Source: Pontimonas sp. (GTDB lineage: Bacteria > Actinomycetota > Actinomycetes > Actinomycetales > Microbacteriaceae). From it: a stretch of 64,000 nt of DNA. The position numbers and the translations under genes were made by a program. The stretch spans positions 62,001 through 126,000 of the forward strand of contig JAGYJI010000006.1 in NCBI GenBank assembly GCA_018402295.1, given 5' to 3'. Under the pieces are notes generated by a model. The model was given only the letters and a program-made list of their open reading frames with translations, searched no databases and was not told the origin of the DNA. Positions 32,174 through 41,340 of this stretch are shown piece by piece (within the stretch, counting starts at the first letter, position 1; the number at the start of each line of letters is the position of its first letter).

Positions 32174-33157
32174 CTAACCCCACAGCTCCGGAGTGGGCGG
32201 GCTCACCCGACCTTCTGGCGTATACCGAAGACCGTGGTCGATGTCGTACTGAAGCAGCAGAGGGCCATCGATATCCACGAACTCGCAGTGTTGGCCAACG
32301 ACGAAAGATGGCGCCATCGACAGTGAGGACCCCGTCATGTTCCCCACCATGAGTCTCTTGTTTGCCTTCTGAGCTGCCTCGACCATGGCAAGCGCCTCGG
32401 TCAACCCGCCACATTTGTCGAGTTTGATGTTGATGACGTCATATTTGGCGGCGGCTTCCTCATACTCGGCAAGACTCAAGCAACTCTCGTCTGCTCCCAG
32501 AGGGATGGGGGACTCAAACCCTTCAAGCTCTGCGTCGCCCCCTCGGGCAAGTGGTTGCTCGATCATGGCGATGTCGAGATCCATCAGCGCTGGAAGGTAT
32601 TCCTGAAGCTCTGCAAAACTCCACGCTTGATTGGCGTCAACAACCAGGGTCGCATCGGGGCGAGCATCCCGGATGGCGCGCATCTTTTCCACCGGGGACT
32701 CGGCTGAGAGCTTGATCTTGAGGTGGGGATAGGTCGACCACTGGGAGGCGTGAGCAGCCATTGCCTGGGCATCACCGACCCCAATGGTGGCGACGGTGGT
32801 GAGTTCTCGAGGCGAAAGGCCAAGTCGTTCCCAGATCGTCTGCCCAGCGGCCTTGCATTCCATATCCCACAGAGCACAGTCCACGGCATTACGAGCTCCC
32901 CCCGGGGGGAGAAGCTGTTGGAGCTCTTCCCGGGAAAGACCGCTCTCAAGAGCTGGCGTAATGCTGTCGATGGCGGCCACGATGCTGTCCTGGGTTTCAC
33001 CCAAGTAGTAGGAGCCGGTTCCCTCGCCTCTTCCGATGACACCGTCTCTCTCGAGAGTCACCCACACGGTGTTGAGGTGGGAAAACGAATGTCCGGTAAT
33101 GACTAAGGGCTCGTGGAGAGGAATCGACACCCGCTCTATCGATACGGAAGTCGTCAT
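32174..33157 (-). CDS. Dipeptide epimerase-family enolase superfamily enzyme; DgcA (N-acetyl-D-glutamate racemase)-like
   Basis: LKIKLSAESP, LVVDANQAW, MIEQPLARGGD, LGADESC, NIKLDKCGG; 4-bp overlap with the upstream DUF1611 gene. Confidence 0.8.
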   Translation of the reverse strand: MTTSVSIERVSIPLHEPLVITGHSFSHLNTVWVTLERDGVIGRGEGTGSYYLGETQDSIVAAIDSITPALESGLSREELQQLLPPGGARNAVDCALWDMECKAAGQTIWERLGLSPRELTTVATIGVGDAQAMAAHASQWSTYPHLKIKLSAESPVEKMRAIRDARPDATLVVDANQAWSFAELQEYLPALMDLDIAMIEQPLARGGDAELEGFESPIPLGADESCLSLAEYEEAAAKYDVINIKLDKCGGLTEALAMVEAAQKANKRLMVGNMTGSSLSMAPSFVVGQHCEFVDIDGPLLLQYDIDHGLRYTPEGRVSPPTPELWG

Positions 33158-34164
33158 TGCTGCAACACATCCACAATCGGGCCCACACCGGTGGCAACCG
33201 AGTCCACAGCGGGAACACCGTGTTCTTCACTCAGGCGGGCTAGATACTGCTCCCGCTCGCTCTCACTCAGCGCTGACGTGTTGGCACTAATCCCCACCAC
33301 ACGGATGGCGGGGTTTACGACCGAGCCAATCCGCAGGGTGAGATCAATGACCTCCTGGATGCTCGGCAGAGGAAAGTCTGGCCACCCAGCAATCGTTGTC
33401 CTGGTGGCATCCGTGCAGACCACAATCGCATCGGGTTGTGATCCCATCAACAAGCCCATACTCACCGCTGCATATCCGGGATGCAGGATGGCACCCTGGC
33501 CTTCGATGACATCCCAGTGTGTCTCGGGAGCATCGGGCGACAGTGTCTCCGCGGCCCCCGAGACAAAATCGGCAACCACGGCATCAATGGGAACACCGCT
33601 TCCCGAGATGAGGATTCCGGTTTGACCGGTGGCACGAAATGTCGCGTCCATTCCCCGGGCAGTCATTTCTTTCGCGAGAGCCAGCGCAGTGTATTTCTTG
33701 CCCAGTGCGCAATCGGTGCCGACCGTCAGCACTCTTTTGCCAGTTCTCTTCACGCCTTTTCCGACCGGAAGTCCCGGTGGGGGAACCCGAACATCGGTGA
33801 TGCGAGCTCCCGAGGCCGCAGCGGCTCCCGCAAACTCAGGATCATCCGCAAGGCGGTCGTGTGTTCCAGAGGCAACGTCCACGCCACGACTGAGAGCCTC
33901 GTGAATCACCGAGCGCATCGGCGTGGGAATGGCGCCACCCACGACGGCGATACCGATCACCAGGGTTTTGGCACCTGCCGCAATCGCCTCGTCGAGAGAC
34001 ATGTCGGGTAATCCGAGGTCTGCGGCATCGGAAGAGAGGCGAATCTGGCCCACGCAGCTGCTCGGATCCCAGTGGGCAATGCCGCTTCCGGTCTTTGTGT
34101 AGACGGGGCTTTGCTCTTCACCCACGAAGATGACGTAGGGCTTCCTGAGCGCATTCACCATTCC
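33154..34164 (-). CDS. DUF1611 family protein; DgcN (D-glutamate N-acetyltransferase)-like
   Basis: P-loop-like VGTDCALGKKYTALALAKEM, ATGQTGILI, VIEGQGAILHPGYAAVSMGLLMGSQPDAIVVCTDATR. Confidence 0.8.
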   Translation of the reverse strand, partial: GMVNALRKPYVIFVGEEQSPVYTKTGSGIAHWDPSSCVGQIRLSSDAADLGLPDMSLDEAIAAGAKTLVIGIAVVGGAIPTPMRSVIHEALSRGVDVASGTHDRLADDPEFAGAAAASGARITDVRVPPPGLPVGKGVKRTGKRVLTVGTDCALGKKYTALALAKEMTARGMDATFRATGQTGILISGSGVPIDAVVADFVSGAAETLSPDAPETHWDVIEGQGAILHPGYAAVSMGLLMGSQPDAIVVCTDATRTTIAGWPDFPLPSIQEVIDLTLRIGSVVNPAIRVVGISANTSALSESEREQYLARLSEEHGVPAVDSVATGVGPIVDVLQQ

Positions 34165-34226
34165 TTTATTGTGGTGCACTTCGCGGACTCCATCGCTACG
34201 GTGGCTCCCGACTACGCTGGTTCACT

Positions 34227-34481
34227 ATGCGCGCGTCACCCAACAAGTTTGTGACCCTGGGATTCTCGATTGCTGCACTGGCCTCCTCGACAATCCCGAT
34301 CCTGTGTATCGCTCTGGCCATCATGGGCATTGTGTTCTCCAGGAAGTTGATCGCCACAGAGAAAGCGGAGAGTCAGGCGCCCTCTGTGATGCCACGGGTG
34401 TCTCTCGCCCTGTCGATCCTCGCGCTCGCCATAACGGTAGGTCTTATGGCTTTTGCGCTTCCTGTGGCGCTGGGCTGGTAA
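34227..34481 (+). CDS. DUF4190-like membrane protein
   Basis: Two TM helices: LGFSIAALASSTIPILCIALAIMGIVFSR and RVSLALSILALAITVGLMAFALPVAL. Confidence 0.5.
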   Translation: MRASPNKFVTLGFSIAALASSTIPILCIALAIMGIVFSRKLIATEKAESQAPSVMPRVSLALSILALAITVGLMAFALPVALGW

Positions 34482-34527
34482 AGCGCTCAGGAATTTCCTC
34501 ACCGACTGTGATGTTCTGGGAATTGTG

Positions 34528-35925
34528 ATGACGCGCAGACTACTCGCAGGACTTTCTCTTCTGCCACTCGGTGCTCTGCTCGCCGCATGCCAGGCTGATA
34601 TCTCTCGCGATATTGACGCACTCCCCGCGGCTCCTGCGCCGAGCGTCACCTCGCCTGAATCCCCAGAGACATCCGTCCCAGTCTGTGCTGAGGAGGACTT
34701 CGCCGATCGTGACTGGAGAGAGTTGGGCTCCCCAGACACTGCGACCCTGAGTGATTCTGAGGGCTTGGAGCTGTCCCTACGTGTGGCCGAGTTGCCCCCC
34801 ACCTCGGCTGAGAGATACAACGCGGCCGTGGAAATATGCCCGGGGATCCTGCTCGTCATTGCCCACGAAGGAACGTCACGCTTTATTGCCCTAGAGGAGA
34901 TGACCTGGAGCGAAGGACCCACCCTCCGCCACTCGGGAGCCACCGATCGGATTTCTGCGGGCGGGGTGGCATCGGGCGGTCCGACCTGGGGAATCCGTGA
35001 TGCTCTCATCATTGACCAGGCTCTGGTCTATGCCGATGCGGTGATCGACACCGCCCGAGAGTGTGTGCGTATCGATGTCCACCGGATGGACCTCGAGAGC
35101 ATTCTTGGGGTCGGGGGAGACAGCGATGTCATCGCCTCCACCGAGCCGTGCGTTGACTACACCGAGCCCCAACGAGCCGCCAGCACGCTGCGCACTCATA
35201 TGGGGTCTGCTCTCGCGTGGGATGAGGACGCCGACACTCTCTACCTCACAGTCGGGGACTTTCACTTGGGTGCCAGCACCATTGGTCAAGCAGCGGGCAT
35301 CGGTTTGGAGGGAACCCTCCGCGATTACTCCCTCCTCGGTGACCCAGCATCCATGGTCGGAAGCGTCGTGGGTATTTCAGACCCTCTAGGAACCCCCGAG
35401 ATCCGCATCGTGGCCAAAGGCCTGAGAAACTCACTGGGGATTGTCGCCACGAAAGACTCTGGGCTGTGGCTGAGTGACCACGGGCCAAGCGGTGGGGACG
35501 AACTGAACCTCATCACAGAGGGCAGCGATTACGGGTGGCCTCTCACCTCAGTGGGTAAACCCTATGACCGAGCTGCCTGGCCAAGAGATTCCTCTGCCCT
35601 CCTCGCCCCCTGGCTTGATTTCCAGAACGCCGACATTGAGGGAACAACGCCTCCCGTTCTCAGCTGGACCCCCGCCATCGCGCCCACAGAAATGGCGGTA
35701 TACCCCACCGGCTCGGGAGGTATCGAAGACTACGAAAACCTCGTGGTGATGGCATCGCTTCGAGCTCAATCCCTCTTTGTCCTCGACGTTGCCGGGTCCC
35801 CTGCAGCGCAGGTTCGGAAGCTGAACGTGGGAGAGCGGATTCGAAACCTCACGATCACAAAGTCCGGCGAGATTACGATGCTGACTGACTCGAGGACTCT
35901 CCTGATTCTCAGCGCTCTCCGATAG
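34528..35925 (+). CDS. PQQ-dependent glucose/sorbosone dehydrogenase-like lipoprotein
   Basis: Lipobox LGALLAACQ; KGLRNSLGIVATKDSGLWLSDHGPSGGDELNLITEGSDYGWPLTSVG. Confidence 0.85.
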   Translation: MTRRLLAGLSLLPLGALLAACQADISRDIDALPAAPAPSVTSPESPETSVPVCAEEDFADRDWRELGSPDTATLSDSEGLELSLRVAELPPTSAERYNAAVEICPGILLVIAHEGTSRFIALEEMTWSEGPTLRHSGATDRISAGGVASGGPTWGIRDALIIDQALVYADAVIDTARECVRIDVHRMDLESILGVGGDSDVIASTEPCVDYTEPQRAASTLRTHMGSALAWDEDADTLYLTVGDFHLGASTIGQAAGIGLEGTLRDYSLLGDPASMVGSVVGISDPLGTPEIRIVAKGLRNSLGIVATKDSGLWLSDHGPSGGDELNLITEGSDYGWPLTSVGKPYDRAAWPRDSSALLAPWLDFQNADIEGTTPPVLSWTPAIAPTEMAVYPTGSGGIEDYENLVVMASLRAQSLFVLDVAGSPAAQVRKLNVGERIRNLTITKSGEITMLTDSRTLLILSALR

Positions 35926-36024
35926 CGTGGCGCTTCTGTCCCTCGGTGGCATCGGGAATTTCAGCACCATATGCAGCGTTGAAGACCCCAGACCGTTATG
36001 GTCAACAACAGATAAGAGAGTGTC

Positions 36025-37880
36025 ATGAGTCAACCCCCTGCGCATGGCCCCCTCGGTCGCTATAGCCAGACCGAGGAGAGCAAGCGCGCGGCCATCGAGA
36101 ACGCGCCCTCGATCGATGGGCTCCTGCCCCGGATCATGGGCCTCTTTGAGCCCCACCGGAAGCCCCTGACCCTCACCATTGCGTTAGTTGTTGCGGGAGC
36201 CGCTCTCTCGGTTATTCCTCCGCTACTCATCCAGGACGCCTTCAACGAGGGTCTCTTCCCGGAGAGTGGGATTCCGAACCTAGAAATTCTGGGGACTCTC
36301 GTCGCCATCATGATTGGTCTCTGGGCCATCATTGGTGCGTTGAGCGTCTGGCAGCACTACCTCACCGCCCAAATTGGTAACCGCGTGATGGGCTCGCTCC
36401 GCGTTCGCATGTTCGAGCACCTCCAATCCATGCATCTGGGCTTTTTCACCAAGACCAAGACCGGAGCTATTCAATCCCGCCTGCAAAACGATGTGGGCGG
36501 TGTTGCCACAGTCTTGAAGGAGGTCATTGCCAACCTTCTGGGAAGCGCGGTGACGGTGGCGGCGTCGTTGGTGGCCATGCTGATCCTGAGCTGGCAGCTC
36601 ACCGTGGTGGCCGTCATCCTGCTCCCCTTCATGATTTTCTTGCAAAAAGAATTGGCCGGGTTCGCGCCCGAATCGCTGCGGCAACACAGCACTCGTTGAG
36701 CGAGATGTCGGCGATGACCCAGGAGGCTCTGGGCGTCAGCGGAATCCTGCTCTCCAAGAGCTTTGGTCGCCAAAACAGCGAAGTGCAGCGCTATGAGCGG
36801 GAGAACGAGACACAAATAGGCCTGCAGGTGAAGCTGTCGATGTCGGGACAAGCGTTCTTCGCGCTGATTCAGCTGTTCATGTTGGCCATCCCCGCCGTCA
36901 TCTACTTGGTCGCGGGACTTCTCATTCTCGGAGCAAACCCGCTCACCGTGGGAACAATTGTCGCCTTCACCACTGCCCAATCCCGGCTGATGTTCCCGAT
37001 GATGAACCTGTTGCAAATTGGTCTCGAGATTCAGACCTCGAGAGCCCTGTTTGCCCGGATCTTTGAATACCTGGACCTGTCGCCCTCCATCGTCAGCCCG
37101 GCCTCCCCCACCCCGATTGACGAGTCACAGCTGGGGCTTGTCGAGTTCGAGAATGTGTCCTTCCGCTATGACGAAAGCGAGGACGAGGAATCGTCCGGCC
37201 TGACCAACATCTCCTTCCGGATTGAACCCGGTGAGTATGTGGCGCTGGTGGGACCCTCGGGAGCCGGAAAGACCACCATCACCTCCCTCATTCCACGGTT
37301 CTTTGATGTGTCATCCGGTGCGGTGAAATTTGCCGGAGTCAACGTCACAGACTGTGACCAGGACGAACTGATCAGCCACATCGGCATTTTGAGCCAAGAG
37401 ACGTTCCTGTTCAACGACACCATTTCCGAGAACATCGCCTACGCCAAAGACGGCGCCACGCAGAAGGAAATCGAGGAGGCTGCTCGCTTAGCGAACATCC
37501 ACGACACCATCATGTCCTTCCCCGAGGGATACAACACTCTGGTGGGCGAGCGGGGATACCGACTCAGTGGCGGGGAAAAGCAAAGAATCGCCATCGCGCG
37601 TGTTCTTCTCAAAGACCCCCAAGTCCTCATCCTGGACGAGGCCACCAGTTCTCTGGACACCCAGTCGGAGCGCCTCGTCCAAGCAGCCTTGGACTCAGCG
37701 TCGGCTAACCGGACCACCATCGCCATCGCGCACCGTCTCTCCACCGTCGTCAACGCAGATCGCATCATGGTCGTCTCGGGTGGCCGGATCGTGGAGTCCG
37801 GTACTCACACCGATCTCCTCGAGAAAGAGGGACTCTATGCAGCCTTGCTCACCGAGCAGCGCCTCGAAATTGTGGGCTAG
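36025..37880 (+). CDS. ABC transporter, fused permease/ATP-binding exporter (apparent frameshift at 36644-36648)
   Basis: Permease half MSQPPAHGPLGRYSQTEE...; ATPase half ALVGPSGAGKTTITSLIPRF, LSGGEKQRIAIARVLLKDPQVLILDEATSSLD; A6 instead of A5 restores FLQKRIGRVRARIAAATQHSLSEMSAM. Confidence 0.93.
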
Positions 37881-37905
37881 AGGCTCACTGGTAGCGTCGA
37901 TCATC

Positions 37906-38412
37906 ATGCGAAGAATGTGCTGGCCAGCCTGGATTAGCGCGGTTGCCATGGTTGCCTTTGTGCTCTTGGCATCGGGGTGCCAATCGTCTGAGCCTCTCGT
38001 GCCACGGGAGATCTACCAGCAGGTCAACGACGATGGCCGAGAGTGGACCTACGACACCGCGTGGCAGAACATTAGAGCGCTCAATGCTGACCTCGAAGCC
38101 GGCGATGTCAGCACTATCCCGAGTCAATCACTGTTTATTGCGTCTCAAATGGAGCGCCTCGAGAAAGGCAAAGCCGGCTCCATGAGCTCATCTGCCAACG
38201 CACGTCGGATGGAAGCTGAAGCGAACAAAGCATCCGAGCGATCCGAGAAGTCGAATTTAGAAGAACTGCAGCAACAGGGACAAGAGTTACAAGAATCTTT
38301 TGATGCGGGTGATTTCGAGAGTGCCAAACACCATGCACTCGCCGTCCATGCTCTCGCGCTAAGTTTCTCAAACGTGGCACGCCCGGAGGGATTCGAACCC
38401 CCAACCTTCTGA
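37906..38412 (+). CDS. Hypothetical lipoprotein; 3' end reads antisense into tRNA-Arg
   Basis: MRRMCWPAWISAVAMVAFVLLASGCQSSEP lipobox; C-terminal ARPEGFEPPTF is antisense tRNA T-arm, so the true stop is doubtful. Confidence 0.55.
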   Translation: MRRMCWPAWISAVAMVAFVLLASGCQSSEPLVPREIYQQVNDDGREWTYDTAWQNIRALNADLEAGDVSTIPSQSLFIASQMERLEKGKAGSMSSSANARRMEAEANKASERSEKSNLEELQQQGQELQESFDAGDFESAKHHALAVHALALSFSNVARPEGFEPPTF

Positions 38413-38450
38413 TCCGTAGTCAGATGCTCTATCCGTTGAGCTACGGGCGC
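38378..38450 (-). tRNA. tRNA-Arg (anticodon ACG)
   Basis: Reverse complement GCGCCCGTAGCTCAACGGATAGAGCATCTGACTACGGATCAGAAGGTTGGGGGTTCGAATCCCTCCGGGCGTG; full cloverleaf. Confidence 0.95.
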
Positions 38451-38512
38451 ACAGGCACTCTTTCGAATGCCAGGAAAGCTTAGCAGTTTGGGCCAACGCG
38501 GCCACTCTCGCC

Positions 38513-39793
38513 CTAAAGCCGTGCGAGGGCGTCAATGTCCTCCAGGAACGCTCCCACCATTTCCCCCGACACCGTCATGCGGGTGTCTCCAACCGCCCAG
38601 AGATAATCGTCGGTTGTGGGACCGGTGGGAACGGACACACCATCGTCGTAGACCGCGGACTCCAGCGCCCTCTGGGCGGCCTTCCTCGCGGCGAACTCAA
38701 TATCTGCGGGTGAAAAGCCATCAGTTCTCTTTACCAACTCCGGCACATCTACTGACTCAAGAGCCCCCGCCGGAATATATCGGTGCCAGATTGACTCACG
38801 GGCAGTCTTATCGGGCAGACCAATCGGAATCACGTAATCAAAGCGTCCGTGACGGAGAAACGCGTCATCCAGTGCTCGAATGAAGTTGGTTGCCACAATC
38901 AGTAAACGACCGGGGCGCTCTCGGAACAACGGAATCAATTTCAGAAGCTCGTTCGTCACTCCCTGCAGAGCAGTGGGTGGCTCCCCACCTCTCTGAGCCG
39001 CAATTTCTTCCACCTCGTCAATAAAGACCACCACATTGTCGAGATCAGAGATTCTGGTGAACGTATCGCGAAGTGCACCGGCCAGACCTTTCTGGTCGGC
39101 CGCCAATCGGGCCGGGAAGACCTCCACAAAGGGCCAATCGAGTCGGGACGCGACAGCCTTTGCGAACGTGGTTTTCCCGGTTCCGGGGGGACCAAACAGC
39201 ACAATAGAACGAGGTGGCTCAACCCCAAACTTCTCAGCCAGCGCGGCATCAGAAAGAGGCAAGACCAGTCGACGCTCCAGCATCTCCTTTTCTTTCTGCA
39301 TTCCCGCAATCCCCGACCAGAGATCCCGAGACAGCACGCGCCCTCCCAGTTCTCGCAAAATACTGCGTTCTTTCTCACTGATCGGAATTTCACGCTCGAA
39401 ATAGCTCAGGTGGTTCTTGTCGACAAACCCAGCGCGATCCAACACCCCTGACTCGTCTTGGCTTTCTGGCACGAGAATCGACAGTTTGGTGAGACCCAAC
39501 GGGGCCATGCGGGCTTCAAGAGCGGAGAGCAACGAGCTTCCTATTCCTTGGCGTCGATACTCGGCGAGGGTTGAAAAGAACACAATCCAGCCTTGCTCGT
39601 GAGCGGCTCGGGCAACAGCAGCCCCGACAACGCGACCCTCAGAAATAGCCAGAACCGCGTGGTCTTTCTGGCACGAGGCGAGAACCTCGGCAAGACCATA
39701 GACCGGCTCGAAGCCATCAGACTTGGCCTGATCCCACAACTCCAACACAGCATCGGTGTCAGCGGGGTGGTATTCACGAATACGAAACGACAT
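38513..39793 (-). CDS. GNAT acetyltransferase domain fused to AAA+ ATPase
   Basis: N-terminal GNAT YRRQGIGSSLLSALEARM; C-terminal AAA+ LFGPPGTGKTTFAKAVA, VVFIDEVEEIA, ATNFIRALDDAFLRHGRFDYVIPIGLPD. Confidence 0.85.
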   Translation of the reverse strand: MSFRIREYHPADTDAVLELWDQAKSDGFEPVYGLAEVLASCQKDHAVLAISEGRVVGAAVARAAHEQGWIVFFSTLAEYRRQGIGSSLLSALEARMAPLGLTKLSILVPESQDESGVLDRAGFVDKNHLSYFEREIPISEKERSILRELGGRVLSRDLWSGIAGMQKEKEMLERRLVLPLSDAALAEKFGVEPPRSIVLFGPPGTGKTTFAKAVASRLDWPFVEVFPARLAADQKGLAGALRDTFTRISDLDNVVVFIDEVEEIAAQRGGEPPTALQGVTNELLKLIPLFRERPGRLLIVATNFIRALDDAFLRHGRFDYVIPIGLPDKTARESIWHRYIPAGALESVDVPELVKRTDGFSPADIEFAARKAAQRALESAVYDDGVSVPTGPTTDDYLWAVGDTRMTVSGEMVGAFLEDIDALARL

Positions 39794-40048
39794 GTAGATA
39801 TTCCTCACCATGGGCGAACGAAGACAGGACAACAACTCGAGTTGCTGAGGCTGCCGGGGTGAGGAAGCCAGAAGATGGGCGGACTTGGTGGTCCCCCATG
39901 ACGTTGCGTCATCACAACGTGTGGCAACGATAGCCGGTGAGGATGAACTTTTTCTGCATCCTGCCTAAATTGTTACCCGCCGAAACACAACAGGAACCAG
40001 GGTCACTCCGCCGATACCATCAGGGGAGCCCAAAATAAGGAGAGTCGC

Positions 40049-41041
40049 GTGGACGCCAGCGAAATTCTCTCCATCGCGCTGACAAACCTTATTTCGCCCC
40101 CCGTTCTGGCCTTCGCGTTGGGTCTTCTCGCGGTGGCAATCAAGAGCGACCTGCGACTGCCCGAGGCGTTCTACCAAGCCATCTCGATCTATTTGCTCCT
40201 GGGCATCGGCATCAAGGGTGGTGTTGCTCTTCGAAACGCCGACATCACTGAGTTGTGGCTCCCGCTGGTGGCCACACTCCTTCTGGGTTTGATCATCCCT
40301 GTGCTGGCGTTCACCATCTCGGGGTGGCTGACGAAACTCGACCGGGTAAACCGGGGCGCGCTCGCCGCCCACTACGGGTCAACCTCGTTGGTGACTTTCA
40401 CTGCGGCCTTGGTCTTCCTCGAGTCCAGCTCGCGATTTGTGGAGGGCTATCTCGTCACTCTGCTGGCTGTCCTGGAGGTCCCCGGCATCATTGTGGGTCT
40501 GCTGTTGGCGTCTCGGGGCCGCAGCGAATCCGTGGCCTGGGGTGAATCACTGCGCGAAGTTCTCTCTGGCCGGTCCATTGTCTTGCTCGTGGGTGGTCTC
40601 GCTCTGGGGGCGGTCGCTGGCAACACAGGGTTTGCCAGCATCGAACCTTTCTTTGGTGGTCTCTTCACCGGTGTTCTGACTCTGTTCCTTCTGGAGCTGG
40701 GGATTGTCGCGGGTCGCAGGCTCCCGGACGTGAAGGACGCTGGAGTCGGTGTTGTCGTCTTTGGGCTCGCATTCCCCGTGCTCGCCGGAACACTCGGGGT
40801 GAGTGCAGGGCTGCTCTCCGGCCTCTCGGTCGGAGGGTCTGCTCTCCTCGGTGTGCTCAGTGCCTCCGCGTCCTACATCGCAGCCCCCACCGCAGTCCGC
40901 CTTGCCTTACCTGAGGCAAGCCCCGGCATCTACCTGACCGCCAGCCTGGGGATTACCTTTCCGTTCAACCTCATCGTCGGAATTCCCCTCTACATTTGGC
41001 TCTCAGGAGCCCTAGAAGGAGTGCTCTCATGGACTTCGTAA
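40049..41041 (+). CDS. sbtA: Sodium-dependent bicarbonate transporter family permease (SbtA-like)
   Basis: LISPPVLAFALGLLAVAIKSDLRLPEAFYQAISIYLLLGIGIKGGVALR; HYGSTSLVTFTAAL; C-terminal half YIAAPTAVRLALPEASPGIYLTASLGITFPFNLIVGIPLY. Confidence 0.9.
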   Translation: MDASEILSIALTNLISPPVLAFALGLLAVAIKSDLRLPEAFYQAISIYLLLGIGIKGGVALRNADITELWLPLVATLLLGLIIPVLAFTISGWLTKLDRVNRGALAAHYGSTSLVTFTAALVFLESSSRFVEGYLVTLLAVLEVPGIIVGLLLASRGRSESVAWGESLREVLSGRSIVLLVGGLALGAVAGNTGFASIEPFFGGLFTGVLTLFLLELGIVAGRRLPDVKDAGVGVVVFGLAFPVLAGTLGVSAGLLSGLSVGGSALLGVLSASASYIAAPTAVRLALPEASPGIYLTASLGITFPFNLIVGIPLYIWLSGALEGVLSWTS

Positions 41042-41328
41042 ACAAGAAACTCGTCACCATAGTGGCCGAGAGTGCCCTCGAAAAGCGTCTGGTGACGAGT
41101 CTCCACGACTCAGGCATCAAGGGATACACCGTCTCCACCGTCCATGGTGCTGGCACCAGGAATCAACGCGTGGGTGACCTGCAGGGCGGCAACGTCAAAA
41201 TCGAGTGTGTGGTCGGTGAGGATCACGTCGATGCCATCTTCACCATGCTCTCCACCCACTTCTTCCCCCACTACGCCTGCGTTGCGTGGGTGAGTGAGGT
41301 CGGCGTTTTCCGCGACGAGCGCTTCTAA
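41029..41328 (+). CDS. PII-like signalling protein (SbtB-like)
   Basis: Ferredoxin-like PII fold pattern KKLVTIVAESALEKRLVTSLHDSGIKGYTVSTVHGAGTRNQRVGDLQGGNVKIECVV; overlaps the sbtA 3' end. Confidence 0.85.
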   Translation: MDFVNKKLVTIVAESALEKRLVTSLHDSGIKGYTVSTVHGAGTRNQRVGDLQGGNVKIECVVGEDHVDAIFTMLSTHFFPHYACVAWVSEVGVFRDERF

Positions 41329-41340
41329 GGAGTTCCTCGC

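Noticed and set aside
39850-40048. Possible CRP/cAMP site upstream of sbtA (tgcgtcatcacaacgtgtgg)
   Set aside because: Does not form a convincing TGTGA-N6-TCACA dyad
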